DNA of 64,000 nucleotides from Beverwykella pulmonaria (GCA_001599595.1 BCHH01000016.1:801901-865900), one strand, 5' to 3'. Positions 9,348-21,123 are shown, counted from the first letter of the stretch. Translations and numbers: made by a program. Notes: generated by a model not told the origin, from the sequence alone.

Positions 9348-10267
9348 TTACAGATGCCTTGCTTTGTGTCCCGGTTCATCCTCCTTTTGAGATTCCTTTA
9401 GAAGGTCAGCGAGAACTAGCATGTAATCCGGGACACTTGCATACATCCCAAGGCCGCCACTGCCACCCTCTTCGGCAGGAGTCGGAAAGATGAGATCCGC
9501 CCCATTAACTAGCGTCCCATCTGATGCTCGTGTAGTCATGCGCATCAACTTCTCTTACACGCTTGACTCTCGGGGTAAATGCTACGTGAAGGATGTAATC
9601 CCCAAAGGCTTGGATATGTTCTCCTCAACGGACTCCTCGAAGCTCGTATTATTAAGACGGGATACCAACAGGCTTGCCCAATCTAAACCCTGTCCGTACA
9701 TCCAGCTCTCGCCCGCCTCAAACACACGAGGCACGTCGTAGTCTTCCGTGACAATCCCGCTGGTGGGAAAACACAGAGTTTCGCCGCGAGATTGGCGCCA
9801 AAGAGCAAGCGTAGGGTCTATCACGTCGTAGGCGGTACCGCTAGAATGAGTTAAAAGATCTTGGAGCATGATCGACTTCGTAGCTGTGCAGATTTCAACG
9901 TTGGAGTCACCTTTGGGCTCGATGATGGGTTGAGCAGCTAGCTCTAGAAGATGCTTGTTGATTGGATCATCTATGCTGATAAGACTACGTTCAACAGACC
10001 ATAGAGTAGAAATCGAGGTAATGAGCTTGGTACACGAGGTCAGAAAATAGGTCTGGTCAAACGCCAAAGGTTTGGCATTTGGAATATCGCCGTTGAAGCC
10101 CTTGACATTCTTGTAGATGAAGTTGCCTACGGGTTATATCAGTCGGAGTCGGTTGGAACGCACGATTTTGACTCACCATATTGATCTGTCACAGCTACTG
10201 CAGCCCCAGGAACGTTGTTTGAGCTTTTAGTTGTAGCGGCATTCAGAAGTGCCTCGAAATTTTCCAT
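9348..10267 (-). pseudogene. Serine beta-lactamase/EstB-like hydrolase gene with in-frame stops
   Basis: Exon 1 runs 10267-10177 and exon 2 starts at 10126, with a GTGAGT...GTAG intron in phase. The protein is of the class C beta-lactamase/penicillin-binding-like family (family S12), which in fungi includes esterases and transacylases. The active-site SxxK motif is SCTK, and other family blocks are LQDLLTHSSGTAYD, YGQGLDWASLLV and ISKPLGI. The frame then meets TAG (9582-9584) and TAA within the next 13 codons yet continues in the same frame as MRMTTRASDGTLVNGADL and SGGLGMYASVPDYMLVL, so these are premature stops. The last ~80 residues expected are not recognisable. Stop positions suit TGG/CAG and CAA precursors, consistent with mild RIP or drift. 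Probably non-functional. Confidence 0.75.
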
Positions 10268-10548
10268 GCTCTGTATTGATCGTTACTCGCTCACAATCTG
10301 AGTATCCTTGGAGAACTTCTGGGCTGCAAAAGTGCCCATGGGGCAATATCTGATTTTCCAATGAAAAATTGTAATTGCTGCACCTCGTGACTTAAACACC
10401 GCTCGGCAACATCGGCGTGATTAGAGAGTTTTTTTTTTGGTTTTTATTGGATTAATGATCCACTGTGAGGCCAGTATCGGGAACATTGCGCATATGAAGC
10501 TCGGATCATGCACATTTCCGTAAATGCTGGGTACCAAAATACATGCTA

Positions 10549-11374
10549 TCAAGACGGAGGATTATCAGCATTCCTCATCGCGGCCTGTCTGTCTGAGACG
10601 ACCTGGAAAATACTTCGACCTGCCATGACCTCACTCCGAGAAGCTGCATGGGTATAGGATCCGATCAAAGTGGTCTCGTCAATACGTACGAGTTCGAGGT
10701 CAACAGTTGTAGTTTCGGTAGACGTTCGTTCTCCTCCAGCCTCGTCCATCGTTGCACCGGTGTCAGCTGTATCCTTCTCATTGCTTGAGTGAAATTTTCG
10801 CCTTTTATAGTTCTCGACGAGAAGTAACTTCAACTCGGGCTCCACGCATGGGCGATTGGTTACTTCGTCGTAAGTGTCACGGAGTCGGCGCATCTGGGCG
10901 CCAACTCCATCATCTCGATCCAGATTTCCAGCGATAGATGCTATCCGGAGAAGTTCTTCAACCTCAATGGAAAGTTCAGAGAGTACCTGAAGAACAGCCT
11001 TGCACTTCTGCTTCTCGGTCGCCATGGCATCGTCTTTTCGCTCCTGGTAGGCTCGTTGAGCGTTTCGTACTTGTGCTCGACGTTTCTGCATTCTTTTTAG
11101 CCTCCATTTCGACAAGACTAAATCTATCAAAAACTCGAAACACCAAAAATTATATAAAACTTACCTCCATTGCACTGCCGTCGCGTGCTGTTGAGACCCG
11201 TGGTCTTCCGCGACCTCGACGCGCTGGTGCTGGCACCGCTCCGGATGATGCGGACAACTGTGCGATTGCTACGTCTTTGTTGTTGCTTTCCCTTTCGGCC
11301 AGAGGATGCAGCCAGGCGCCATAGCTGCCATTGGGAACGACTTCACGGTTGATGTTCGGCGGCAGCGGATTCAT
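10549..11374 (-). CDS. bZIP-like transcription factor
   Basis: Two exons (11374-11165 and 11085-10549) joined by a GTAAGT...CAG intron in phase give 248 residues. Residues about 52-60 contain a basic AT-hook-like stretch (RRGRGRPR). The bZIP basic region KRRAQVRNAQRAYQERKD begins exactly at exon 2, and a helical segment with hydrophobic heptads follows (VLQVLSELSIEVEELLRIA). The arrangement GRPR-linker-RRAQVRxAQRxYxxRK is typical of a fungal bZIP group. The C-terminal half is not recognised. It likely binds DNA as a dimer in the nucleus; no target is evident. Using the more obvious acceptor TTTAG would shift the frame, which is why ATGCAG is preferred. The gene starts about 220 bp from the left end of the large transposon. 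Confidence 0.75.
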
Positions 11375-11595
11375 AATCGAGCACTTAAATGAGTCACGGG
11401 GTTCTGAATCGGATGCCGGGCTATTTAATATAGCCGCTAGAATGATTCCATGATGAAAACGAGCCGCAGGACTGGTGGATGATCAGAAATCAAACCTCGG
11501 GGAGTTCGGAAAACTTCTCGGCCGATTACCGGTAGTCACTAGCGCTAAGCTAACGCTACGGTAATTGGTCGACTAATTGGCTCAACTCGTCTAAG

Positions 11596-11684
11596 TACGG
11601 AAAGCGGATATGAGCAAACCGGCAACAATTCAAGCGAGGAAAATCAAAACTCAAAACTCAAAACGCACAATGCAAAATCAACAA
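11596..11684 (+). repeat. Left terminal inverted repeat of the large element
   Basis: These 89 bp are identical to the reverse complement of 23331-23419. The similarity continues imperfectly for about 45 bp further (CACATGC, ATTTCAATAATTAAA). It contains a tandem AAAACTC repeat. Perfect identity contrasts with the heavy mutation of the interior. Confidence 0.93.
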
Positions 11685-11800
11685 GCACATGCGCGCACCT
11701 GCAAATAATTTCAATAATTAAAACAATACTTAATAATTTGGGAAAACATGGCCGGTATTAGTTCTAGAGAAAGGTATTAGTCTTTAAATAACAAATATGT

Positions 11801-13363
11801 ATAGGGCGCCCACCAATCAACCCAGATATCTTCCAGGAGTTTCTTACAAGGCACTGCGAAGAAGGTGCGACGTACAAAGATCTGATAGCGTATTGCATTG
11901 AGGAGATAGGGTACTCGCCGTCAGAGCGTAAAATTCGTGAATAGTTTAAAGAGTGGGGGGTCTCCCAGAGGATGTTACCTGACGTAACGCTGCGAATAAA
12001 GTACTGTATTATTGCGCTATTCTTTGTAGGGAACAACACTGACAAGGAGATAGTTAAGATGCTAAGAGCTGAGGATGGGATATTAATTAATAAGTACAAG
12101 ATTCGTCGCTTGCGGAAAGAATTGGGGTTAGTTCGTTAAGCTCGTGGGGTTGACGCTTGTATGCGCATGGAGAACTCAATCAGGCAATACGTAAAAGCAT
12201 TATTAAAAAGAGGTGTATTAGACGGACTTAGTAAACAGATGCTTTATATTTAGGCAAAGCAAAAAGGCTTTATATTTGCAAGAGACGCACTGTTTAGGGA
12301 ATACAAGCTTGTAAACCCTAAAGGTGTTAGGCGCCGCAACAAGGACGCCTAAAGAAGAAAGGGGGAGTACATTGTTCTAGGTCTAAATTAGCTGTAGTCT
12401 ATTAATAGTTATTTAAAGCTGCAGCCATACAGCTTTAAAATATACGCTAGCATTAATGCCTTCTCTTAGAAAATCCTATAGGTGTATATTAGAATATTAG
12501 GTAACACTGCTATTAGTGTTGGAAATTAGTATTTAAAGCACGTTAGGGCTACTAGCTAACACCCTTGCTTTATTTAATTAGATTGTAGCAAAGAAACCTA
12601 CATTCTTGCCTTTAGCTAGCTACAACTCTTACAGGCAGCCTTTAAGAATAAGGACCTTAAGATAAAGGACTGCTACATGTATAGTACTAGTACAGCAAAT
12701 TAGAGAATTAAATCCTAGTAGCAGCAGATATCAAGAGGAATCCTCTTTTAGTAGAGGGTAAGCGCATGTTTTTCTCCTGTCCTAGAACTAATACTAAACT
12801 AATACCCTAATTTGCACATATTCTAGTATTACTATTAACACATAACAGATGTACTTTAGAGGATTATTAGACAATAGTCTATTTATAAAGGCTAATATTG
12901 TAGATTAGGTGGCTATGTTTGTAGTATACATAGACATTATCTAAAGAGAAATTGCAGAGTATGTTAACATCTAGAACACCTACTATATTTAAAAGCAGAA
13001 GAATTAGCCTAATATTGTTGTTAGGAAGCCTAGGGTATTGTATAGTGCCCTAGACTATCCTGCAAAGGAGGAAGCTATATTACTTAGGTAGGAGTGATAT
13101 AACTCTATTAGACAGAAAGTTCTAGAATATAATTTGGACAAGTATCTGCTAGAAGAAACGCAAGCCTAGTGCAACACCTAACTACAGGAGCTTAGCTTTA
13201 ACCTACAGAATGCTAAGATAGAGTTTCCAACTCAGCGTGCTAAGCCATTTAAACACATCTATTTAGAGATGTGTAAGAGAATTTCTAAGCACATAGTAAT
13301 TAGGAAACAACTAATACTAGGGTTACTAGACAAGCCAACTAGTGTATAGGAGTAGAAAGTAAG
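11801..13363 (+). pseudogene. Integrase-core (rve/DDE) transposase, RIP-inactivated
   Basis: The frame opens at ATA (11801, a mutated ATG) with GRPPINPDIFQEF and reads a protein of roughly 500 residues with many stops. An N-terminal helical/HTH region (LPDVTLRIKYCIIALFFVGN, DKEIVKMLRAEDGILINKYK) leads to GVRRRNKDA, RRKGEYIVLGLN, SINSYLKLQPYSFKIYASIN and CYMYSTSTAN, the core-domain blocks of an integrase-like transposase family widespread in Pezizomycotina. The first catalytic aspartate of the family lies in a VDGYLKL/IDGHLKL-type motif and reads INSYLKL here; the second is in AAIDAYS, here ASINAFS. The Asn residues fit GAT/GAC to AAT/AAC changes. A C-terminal region (FKHIYLEMCKRI) ends near 13350. 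One likely intron is at about 12760-12830. As the only transposition enzyme seen, it is the presumed mobiliser of the element. Confidence 0.8.
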
Positions 13364-13734
13364 TGCTTATTATATTTTGTTTGTTACATGCTAACAGTAT
13401 CTAGCCACTAGGTGTAGTAGATAATAGTACAGAGGTTCTAGGTGTAGAAAAGCCTATACTTTTAACAGACGACACTAAGTTTATTGTAGATAGTAACCTT
13501 AAACTGCCATCTAATATAGGCTTAGAGCATTTTTATTTCCACAAAACAGATAATGTTAGTAAGCAAGGGTAACAAGGAGCGCTAGGCAAGGGTAAAACCC
13601 ACAACCTGCAATATTAAATATTTACCCTTTTGTTTCTTGTCTTACAATAGCTTTTACTGTTATTAGTTTTATCTTGCTGTTTTGCTATACCAACTATACC
13701 CCTTACTTTGTTCTGCCCTACACTAGGGCATAAT

Positions 13735-15330
13735 CACAAAAATATAAACATTGTATATCAACGTTGTTCTGCGTGTGGTCAAGAGAACAATAAATAGAAT
13801 AGTGTTACAGTGCTACCAGCAGCATCTAGAGTAGGACCACAACTACAGCCGCAGAATAAAAGAGCTGCTTCTATTATTACTAATACTAAAATAGTTAATC
13901 TATTATTGCTAAAAAACTCCTAAGGCATGTACATTGTAGGATTACAAACATAGTCTAGAAAATAGGAAGGAGAACTTACACCTAACAGGTCTAACACAGA
14001 TTGTGCACATGCACAGATTGCATTAGCTGTAGCAGGTGACGCACAAGCCTGCATTGCAGTATCTAACGCCCTCTACTAATCCCTAGATAGATGTCTAGCA
14101 TTCTAAAAAACTATTAAGAAAGCTAGCATAAAGACATTCTTAAGCAAACTTGCTGCGTACAAGATAAAGACACATCTGTTACCTCCTGTAGAATTCTACA
14201 AACAAACTTAGATTAAGGTGGCCTGCTTTAATGTTGACTAGGTTCTACTAGTTAATAGTAGCGCGCCTGTGTTTAAGAGATGTGTTAAGAGTTGTAAGTG
14301 TCTATTATGTCCTAGGCTAATACTAATTAGCATTGGACTAATACTAGGCTAATACTATCTCTAGATAAGTTTAGTTGCCTCCTCCAAGACAAAGATATTA
14401 AAGACAAATCAACCTTTATTAGGAACACCCTACTTGCTAATGTAGGACTTGTGCGGCTAGGCAATATTAAGAATTGCACCCTTAACCTTGCAACTGCAGG
14501 GAAGGAGGGGTTGTTACTAACATACATTGTAGCTAAATACACCTGCAATACAACTCTATACAAGATGCTAGGAACTAACATATTCCCAAGAGATAGGAAA
14601 GGGACATATACAATTGTTGTCTTGTTTAAACTATTTGTTTAGGAAGACAAGGAGGACGTAACGCAGATTAGTTACAGGGTAGCTAGAATGGCTTCTCCTG
14701 CTGTCACCCTGTTAGCTAAAAGGGCTAAGCTAGTATCTACAGCTAAGAAAGCTATTAAGAAGGAGCCTAGTATTAAGAAAGAGGCAATCTTACTATATGT
14801 AAAGAACTAAGCCTAGATGCTAAATCATACGTTAGTGACTAGAAGAAAGAGAACTTCTAGACTAATACTAGTAACTAATACTACTAACAATAAGGACAAC
14901 TTCACAACAACTAATAGTGGAGATAATAATAAAAATAGCAAAGAGATTAAAGAATTAGATTTAACAGTTGACAAATATTCAACACCAAAAGCTTTAAATA
15001 AGGGGAAGGGGAAAGGGAAGGGGAAGTAGGGAGTTTCTTAGGTTAAGAGTCTACAGCTACAGCAGACTCCTAAGGCTAATACAGACTCTAACAGTAAAAT
15101 AGGACTAGAGTTAGAGGAGGAAGGCAATAGAGACAATGTAGCTGCAAAGGTAGTCCCTTATCACCTCCTAAGGCGTAGGCTAGCTTATGCAAGTGCTAGC
15201 ACAGAAGAAGTAGTTACCTACAAGAGGACAGGAAAGATGCGCATTAATAGTAAGTAAGTAACACAGAAAAGGCAAGAGGAAAAGGAGGCTAAGATAGTGC
15301 ACTATAGCAGAGAGCTCTTCCCAAAATAGG
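13735..15330 (+). pseudogene. Unknown element gene B
   Basis: One coding frame can be followed with stops at glutamine-like positions through about 500 residues. An early CSACGQEN could be half of a zinc-binding site. Then come AQIALAVAGDAQACIAVSNA and FLSKLAAYKIKTHLLPPVEF, an intron at about 14295-14363 (GTAAGT...CTCTAG), and KSTFIRNTLLANVGLVRLGN, LTYIVAKYTCNTTLYKMLG and TNIFPRDRKGTYTIVVLF. The tail is Lys-rich with (KG) repeats and acidic stretches. I do not recognise the family. Its place between the transposase and H3-like gene 1 and equal degree of RIP suggest it entered with the element rather than later. Confidence 0.5.
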
Positions 15331-15378
15331 GTTTGTAGCTAGGTCTCTTGTTCATCACACATCTCTTTCTTTCCTTTA

Positions 15379-15546
15379 GTAGCTAGATATAACAAAATTG
15401 CAACAGTCTACTGCCAAACCTCATCATCTTTATAAACGTCACCTAAGACCTTTAGATCCTCCTCCCCTAGTGCATTGCCGCTTTAGACGTCGCATGGCCG
15501 CGAGTCACCTTCTACCCTCTTGATTTTCTATATCACACCTTTACTC
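15379..15546 (+). repeat. Dispersed repeat, copy 2 of 3
   Basis: Same segment as 2669-2830, more mutated. It lies between the 3' end of gene B and the 3' end of H3-like gene 1. Confidence 0.7.
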
Positions 15547-15829
15547 CACCACAACATAGCACAGCTATAAGTTGCATCTACCCTCTAGTTTCTAAATTCC
15601 ACCCTCTATTACACCTTAGTAGACAGCACATTGTATTAAGTTTTGTATTAAAGTAGTTTAGTAGGCTACTGTAGAGAAAAGACTAATAGATATCTTAAGC
15701 ATCTAAACTAATTAAACCCTCCCAAAAACTTAACAGAAATGTCCATCTAAATAAGGCACCTAACTTTTACCCTATAAATCTGTGCCTATTATGTATTAAA
15801 ATAGAATAGCCTTAAAGAGCTTAAAAGAG

Positions 15830-16642
15830 TTATGCTTTAAAAAGGTAACTAACTATTTTGTGCATGTTTTTTCTAATTCTTAGAGCAAGGTTGATGTCCT
15901 TTTGCATAATAGTAATACGCTTAGCGTGAATTGCTGCAAGGTTTGCGTCTAGAATAGATGTTAGACCAATTCTATATACAAATACTATTAAACTTACTCT
16001 TAAATAGTCAAATAAGGAAAGACTTAGTAGCTTCCTATAGAGCATGCAGTGCAGACTATTAGAAGCAGAGATCCTTATGTCTAGACACACTGCAACTAAT
16101 TTCTCAAACAAGTCTCTAAAAGGGTACAAATAGGATTAAGAAGCTAGTACTTATTTAGTAGAACTTGATTTCTTAAAGCGCAGCCGCTAACACAGATAAG
16201 TAGGTAATAACAGGATATTAGATACTAACTTACTTGAATACTTAGTACGTTGAACATTCCTCCCAAGCTTAGGTATACTCTTTTCAACGCAATTATAGAC
16301 AGGCGCACAATTAATCTTGTTACTTGCTAGGACTTTCAACCTCTTGTTTCTGTTGCAAGCTTCCCTTTGTCTCTCGCCAAGTGCTGTATACGTTAGTACA
16401 AAACAATACTAATACTAATACTTATACCACTTACCTTTTCCAGCAGCCTCTTCAACCTCTTCCTTTAATATACCTTTGCCAGAGATCTTAGAACCAACTT
16501 GTTGTTCTCTAGGTAGAGGTTGCTTGCAAGGTGTTTTTCTAGCTAGCTTTGCAGGTTCCTTGTGGGGTGCTTTTGCTGCTTTTGCAGCAATCCTCTACTT
16601 CTTAAAGTAATCTTTGCGCATAAATTGCTTTGTCAGAGCCAT
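15830..16642 (-). pseudogene. Divergent histone H3-like gene 1 in the transposon
   Basis: Four exons (16642-16435, 16383-16234, 16186-15998, 15948-15830) join through GT-AG introns with exact phase to 222 codons including the stop. The N-terminus MALTKQFMRK parallels the H3 start MARTKQTARK and a Lys-rich tail follows. The core is unmistakable: TAAL-EIKFY-ISTSFLI against TVALREIRRYQKSTELLI of H3, then PF-RLV-EIS against PFQRLVREIA, SALHAL-EATKSFLI, and NANLAAIHAKRITIMQKDI against DTNLAAIHAKRVTIMPKDI; dashes mark stop codons. Each stop sits where H3 has Gln or Arg, as CAG/CGA mutated to TAG/TGA. Canonical H3 is about 136 residues; this one is 221, with an expanded segment between tail and core. 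If once functional it would have entered nucleosomes or served as an H3 mimic. It is now inactive. Confidence 0.9.
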
Positions 16643-17409
16643 AATAGCAGTATTAGACAGTATTAGGCTAGCAGCGCAGCAATGTAAAGATGCGGTGCAA
16701 ATGTAGTACAGAAATGGTTTAAAACCTTAAATGTAGCTGTTTGCATAGTTAGCAGGTGCTAAATTGCATAGAAGTAAACGCATGATTGAACTAGTCGCGA
16801 ATACACTATCGCGACAGCAGATAGGTCACGTTTTAATGATTGAGGACTGTAAGATAGGCTAACACAATAGTAAAATTGCTGTGCGCCAGCTGCTAGAAGG
16901 GTATTAGCCATTGCGCAGTATAGTATTAGTATACTAGAGTACTAACTAAATTGTAAATTACTGTACGCACAAAGGTTGAAATTGTTGCTGTTGTAGGAGT
17001 GGCTGTGGTGGTTAAATATCACTTATAGAAAATTATAAACCAAATTAGCACGTGATTTAATTACGTAATTAGCGCACTGTCTTAACTTTTCACTGCAACA
17101 AAACATAATAAACACTAACAATTAAATAACCTTAAAACACAACAACTTTCTTACTAAACGTCTAATTAGTACAGTTTCTACTGTCCTAAGTTGTGCGTTA
17201 ACAAATACTCTTAGCCTAATACGCGTATTTGCGTATTTAAGTCTTTAGTTTCTTGCCAAGTGTTACAGTTATAGCACGTTAATCTTGACCTTCAACCCTT
17301 AGTTGCATTACTACTACTACTATCCTAACAACTAAAATTGTCTACTGTATTTAACTAATACTCTGCTAATACTATAGAGTCTCTTTCTAACAAAGTAAAG
17401 CTAGATGTT

Positions 17410-18885
17410 ACCTTGCCCAAAAACCCTAAAAAGTTATATTTAACAAATCTAAACATAGTTAAGAATTAGAATGCGTATTAGAAGGCGCAGGATAATAAGA
17501 AATTTATTATCTAGGCCAAGAATTCAACAAACACTCAGATTTCAAAATACAAGAAAAAGCTGTTAGCTTGGCTAGAAGAACAAGTAGCCTTTAATTAAAT
17601 AGACAAACCAGCGCAAGCTCTCTAAGAAAAGGAACTGTTGCTCTAGGCTGCTCAGGAAAAAATTCCTATCCTGTACGTAGTATTAGTATGGTATTAGCGC
17701 ATCTGCTAATATTTAATTTGTAGCTTTAAGAAGGGCATCTATTGGACGCAGAAGGTTAGAAATTAATACCTAGATATAACTGTACCTACTAAGAACAATA
17801 TTATTGCACAGTTAGATCTAGGTAACTACTACAGCACTACTAGTTGTAACAGTGTAGATGCAAGAGATGTTAAACAAGAGGTAGACTTGCCTGCAAATGA
17901 TCTGACTGCGTTGCCGCATCTTGTTAGTTTCCTTAAAGAAAAACCACAACAATTCTTTAAGGATACTGCACTAGTCATGCTCTACAATTAGTGGAAGACA
18001 GTTTAGATTGCATAGACTACAGCACTTAAGTCTGCTATTAAGAAGTTCCGCAGACTTTACTTCAAGGATATTGCTTTACTTATTATGAGCTTGAGCTAGA
18101 ATAAGTTTGAGGTATAAACATTTACACTGCGTTGGCTAATACCTGTACTAATACCACGCGTAGCAATATCTTAGGGGTATGACTTGCAAGAAATCAACAG
18201 ATAAAGTATTGTCATTCTACTCAAGCATAAATAGGAAAGACAAGCTACTGCTTAGAAGCAAATTTAATTAGGTATGTTTAGTATTAGTATGTAATATTAG
18301 CCTAATACTAACATCTCTTAGGGAGAAGTTGTGGATATTATTTGTTCTAAGGTCTGTTGCCTTACTAAAGCTTTAGGAACTAATACTTCTTGCTAGGAGC
18401 TAGTGCTAACTATTCCCTTTACGCTCTAGTTTACTTGTCTTAAGAGAGCTATAATAGGTCTTGTTGCTTAGAGCTAATTAATTGGCAAACTTAAGAATTG
18501 CAAAATCTAGTTAGCTAGTATTTACAGATATCTACCTCTTCCAGGCATCTATAATTTATAGACCTTAAACAATATTAAGCATCCTTTTAGTATTGGCATA
18601 CACTCTAGTCAGGATGCCTACTACATGCTTAGTATGCTTTACAATAAGGATACCTGGCCTGCTAATCTTATTCCTTAGATTAAGATTAAACATATAGACT
18701 ACCTTACTGTTTAATACAAGATTAATAAGGGGTACAGCACTAAGATATTAAGGAAGGAATTTAGGGAGAACAAATTAAATAACGTTAAGGCTTGCAATAA
18801 TACCTTTAAGGAAAATATAATAAAGGAAGACAAGGGAGAGAAGAAAGAAAGAGAGAAAGACAATAGAGAGTTAATAAACTAGGTT
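17410..18885 (+). pseudogene. Unknown element gene C
   Basis: A frame with stops at glutamine-like positions runs through at least three exons. Clear introns are about 17677-17728 (GTACGT...TTGTAG) and 18272-18320 (GTATGT...CTCTTAG). Readable pieces include NTQISKYKKKLLAWLEEQVA, ALPHLVSFLKEKPQQFFKDT, LKSAIKKFRRLYFKDIALLI, SIYRYLPLPGIYNL, NIKHPFSIGIHSSQDAYYML, and a Lys/Glu-rich tail. The product would be roughly 430-480 residues and helical. I do not recognise it. The introns contain the repeated word CTAATACTA, shared with the other genes of the element. Confidence 0.5.
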
Positions 18886-18949
18886 TTAACTTAGGTCTTT
18901 TCTTGCACTCTACAGTCTATTATAGTAGTTATAGGGTGTAGCAAAGGGT

Positions 18950-19070
18950 GGAAACAGAAATAGGAGGGTAAGGGGGTAACTTGCAGCTGTGCGATGTCTA
19001 AAGCAGCAATACACTAAACAAAAATGTAGGAAATGTGTTTGATAGCAGTTTGGTTCTATTTTGTTGTATG
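18950..19070 (-). repeat. Dispersed repeat, copy 3 of 3 (inverted)
   Basis: The reverse complement shares GTGTATTGCTGCTTTAGACA, TCGCACAGCTGC and the flanking ACAACAAAAT with the copies at 2669-2830 and 15379-15546. It lies just beyond the 3' end of gene C, so copies 2 and 3 form an inverted pair about 3.4 kb apart around H3-like gene 1 and gene C. Confidence 0.65.
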
Positions 19071-19439
19071 TATTTTAAAGAAAGGGCTATATATATGTAC
19101 ACAGAATAAATAAATTAATTGTTGTCTTGTTTATAGTCTAGTAGTTTTTTTGTTGTTCCTCTTTTTTTTTAATAGGTTAGGTGTTGGACGCATATTTATA
19201 TTGTGTTAAGTAATTGCGAAGCAAACAGCTAAAAGAGAAACTAAGGCCCTTTCTAGGTACTTAGGATAGCTGCAAGGAGCCTCTAAAAGCATTAATTGTT
19301 GTTATTAACAGCTATAGAGGCAGATAAGAATTGGCGCAGGCGCCAACTTATTTCTGCAAGTGCTGTATTCTTTCTTTAATTATTATGTATTGCAGTTAAT
19401 TACATGCAGTTTCTAGGCAGACTAATACTAGCCTAATAC

Positions 19440-20960
19440 TAAACCTTCTCTATAGTTTGAACCTGTCCAACTCTAGTAAATAACCTTTCCCTATCTTAGC
19501 CTATACACCTAATACCACCTAATACCTTTAGTTCAGCTGCTTAGGCGCTTAGGTCTCCTTACCCTAAGACTCCTATTCATTGTCTAATACATTCTCCACG
19601 TTATCTATAGCATACATACTGCTCTGCCTCTTATCATCTTGCTAGAGTAACCCTAAATTTAGGAATTTGTTAATGTTAGGCATCTCTATATTCTAATTGT
19701 CTTCCCTAGCTTCTATTAGATTAACATCTATAGCATCTTTATCCTCCAAAACTCCTTCTATTTGATTATCTTCCACAGCAGGTTTGTTTTTAGCCATTTT
19801 GTCTAACTTATTGTTCTCTTTTAGCAATAGCTTAACAATATTGTCCAGCAGGTCTGCAGCCCTAGTCATGTTAATAGCTGTAAGCAGAAAGTCCCTTCTG
19901 TAGTCCTTAATAGTCTGTAGTTTATAGACACTAGGAAGTTTAGACAGCTAATTGTTGTTAAAAAGCTTGAACTTGGAACCCTAGAATGTTCTGCTATGTT
20001 AAGCTTAGTAGAGTAGAGATAGTAGGACGCGCTTGGGACTAGTGAATAGCATTGAGAATAGCAGTATTAGTACACCTAAGTTGCTGTTAATTGCGATATC
20101 ATTCTTATACGCAACTTGTGTCTTTTTATATGCTTTTTGGACGGCTACAATCTAGGAATTGTTAGCAATAGCCTAATACCTAGATGAATGCTCAACGTAC
20201 CTGTTTAAAGCGCTGCTTGAGCTTGCTAAGCATTTCAACTACTATAGACAGGATATTTGGGTCAAGCCAGTTCATATATTCCTGCTAAGTATTAGTCTTA
20301 GTATTAGGCTATCTAGAATTTACTTGCCTTAAGTTAGTTAAGTGTTATGCGCAGTAGAAATGCCCTTAAGCCTTAAGTGCGTATAACACTTAATTTCCAA
20401 ACCACTATATTAAGCTAGCTGTTCTAGTATCACTTAATAGACAGCTAGTATCCAAGGTTGGCCTACAACTCCTTCTCTGTGCGTAAGTCTTGTTTATCTT
20501 AGTCCTAGTTTGCGTTTCTAGTGCTTTTTTGGACGCTACCTTCCTCTTAACTGCTTAGTAGAGAGCTAACAGCAATAGTAGCCGTTGCGCTATTAATAAT
20601 ATGCTGGGGCGGCATAAACTTATTGTCAAGAAGCCAGACACGCGTCTGTGCTTTAAACAGAGTGTCTAGGGATAGGTAATAAGATTTAGGGTTGCTAGTG
20701 CGCGCTATTGCTTGCTAAGTCTAGAGCAAGTTTTGCTTTGCCCTGTATACTGTTAGCTCTGCCTAATACTAACCTAATACTTATCTTATACCTAGTATTA
20801 AGGGCTGCATTCTTGCACTAATCCCTTAGGTCCTTCTCTAGCTAGTCACATTTTAATTTGTTGGATTCTGCATCTAGTAGATGTTAGATACGCAGCTTAA
20901 ACTTGTTCTTCTATAGCTTTAAAGACGCCTTTATGGCATTAGTCTAAGTATTAGCTATTC
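19440..20960 (-). pseudogene. Unknown element gene D
   Basis: On the minus strand a degenerate coding sequence can be followed from about 20950: NAIKASLKL, KNKFKLRI, HLLDAESNKLKCD, an intron near 20760-20795 (TAATACTAACCTAATAC on the plus strand), TRVWLLDNKFMPPQHIINSA, RPTLDTSCLLSDTRTASLI, YMNWLDPNILSIVVEMLSKL and further pieces down to about 19440. Stops are at Gln/Arg-like positions. The protein would be about 400 residues. I do not recognise it. It is convergent with gene C and tail-to-tail across about 500 bp of AT-rich spacer. Confidence 0.45.
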
Positions 20961-21123
20961 TGCTGTGGGTCTTACTGTGTTATTAGTATTTTTTCCCCTT
21001 ATAACTAAGAAGTCTTCACTAGTTTTCTTTGCGCAAATAGCATTGTTTTTAACAGTATTTAGATTTGTAGAGTATTTGCTAGCTTGTTTCTTCTGTTTTT
21101 AATTAGTTATAATGCACGCGTGT

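Noticed and set aside
15830..16129. 99-codon hydrophobic minus-strand peptide that looks like a membrane protein
   Set aside because: Part of it is exon 4 of H3-like gene 1, the rest is an intron and the wrong frame of exon 3.
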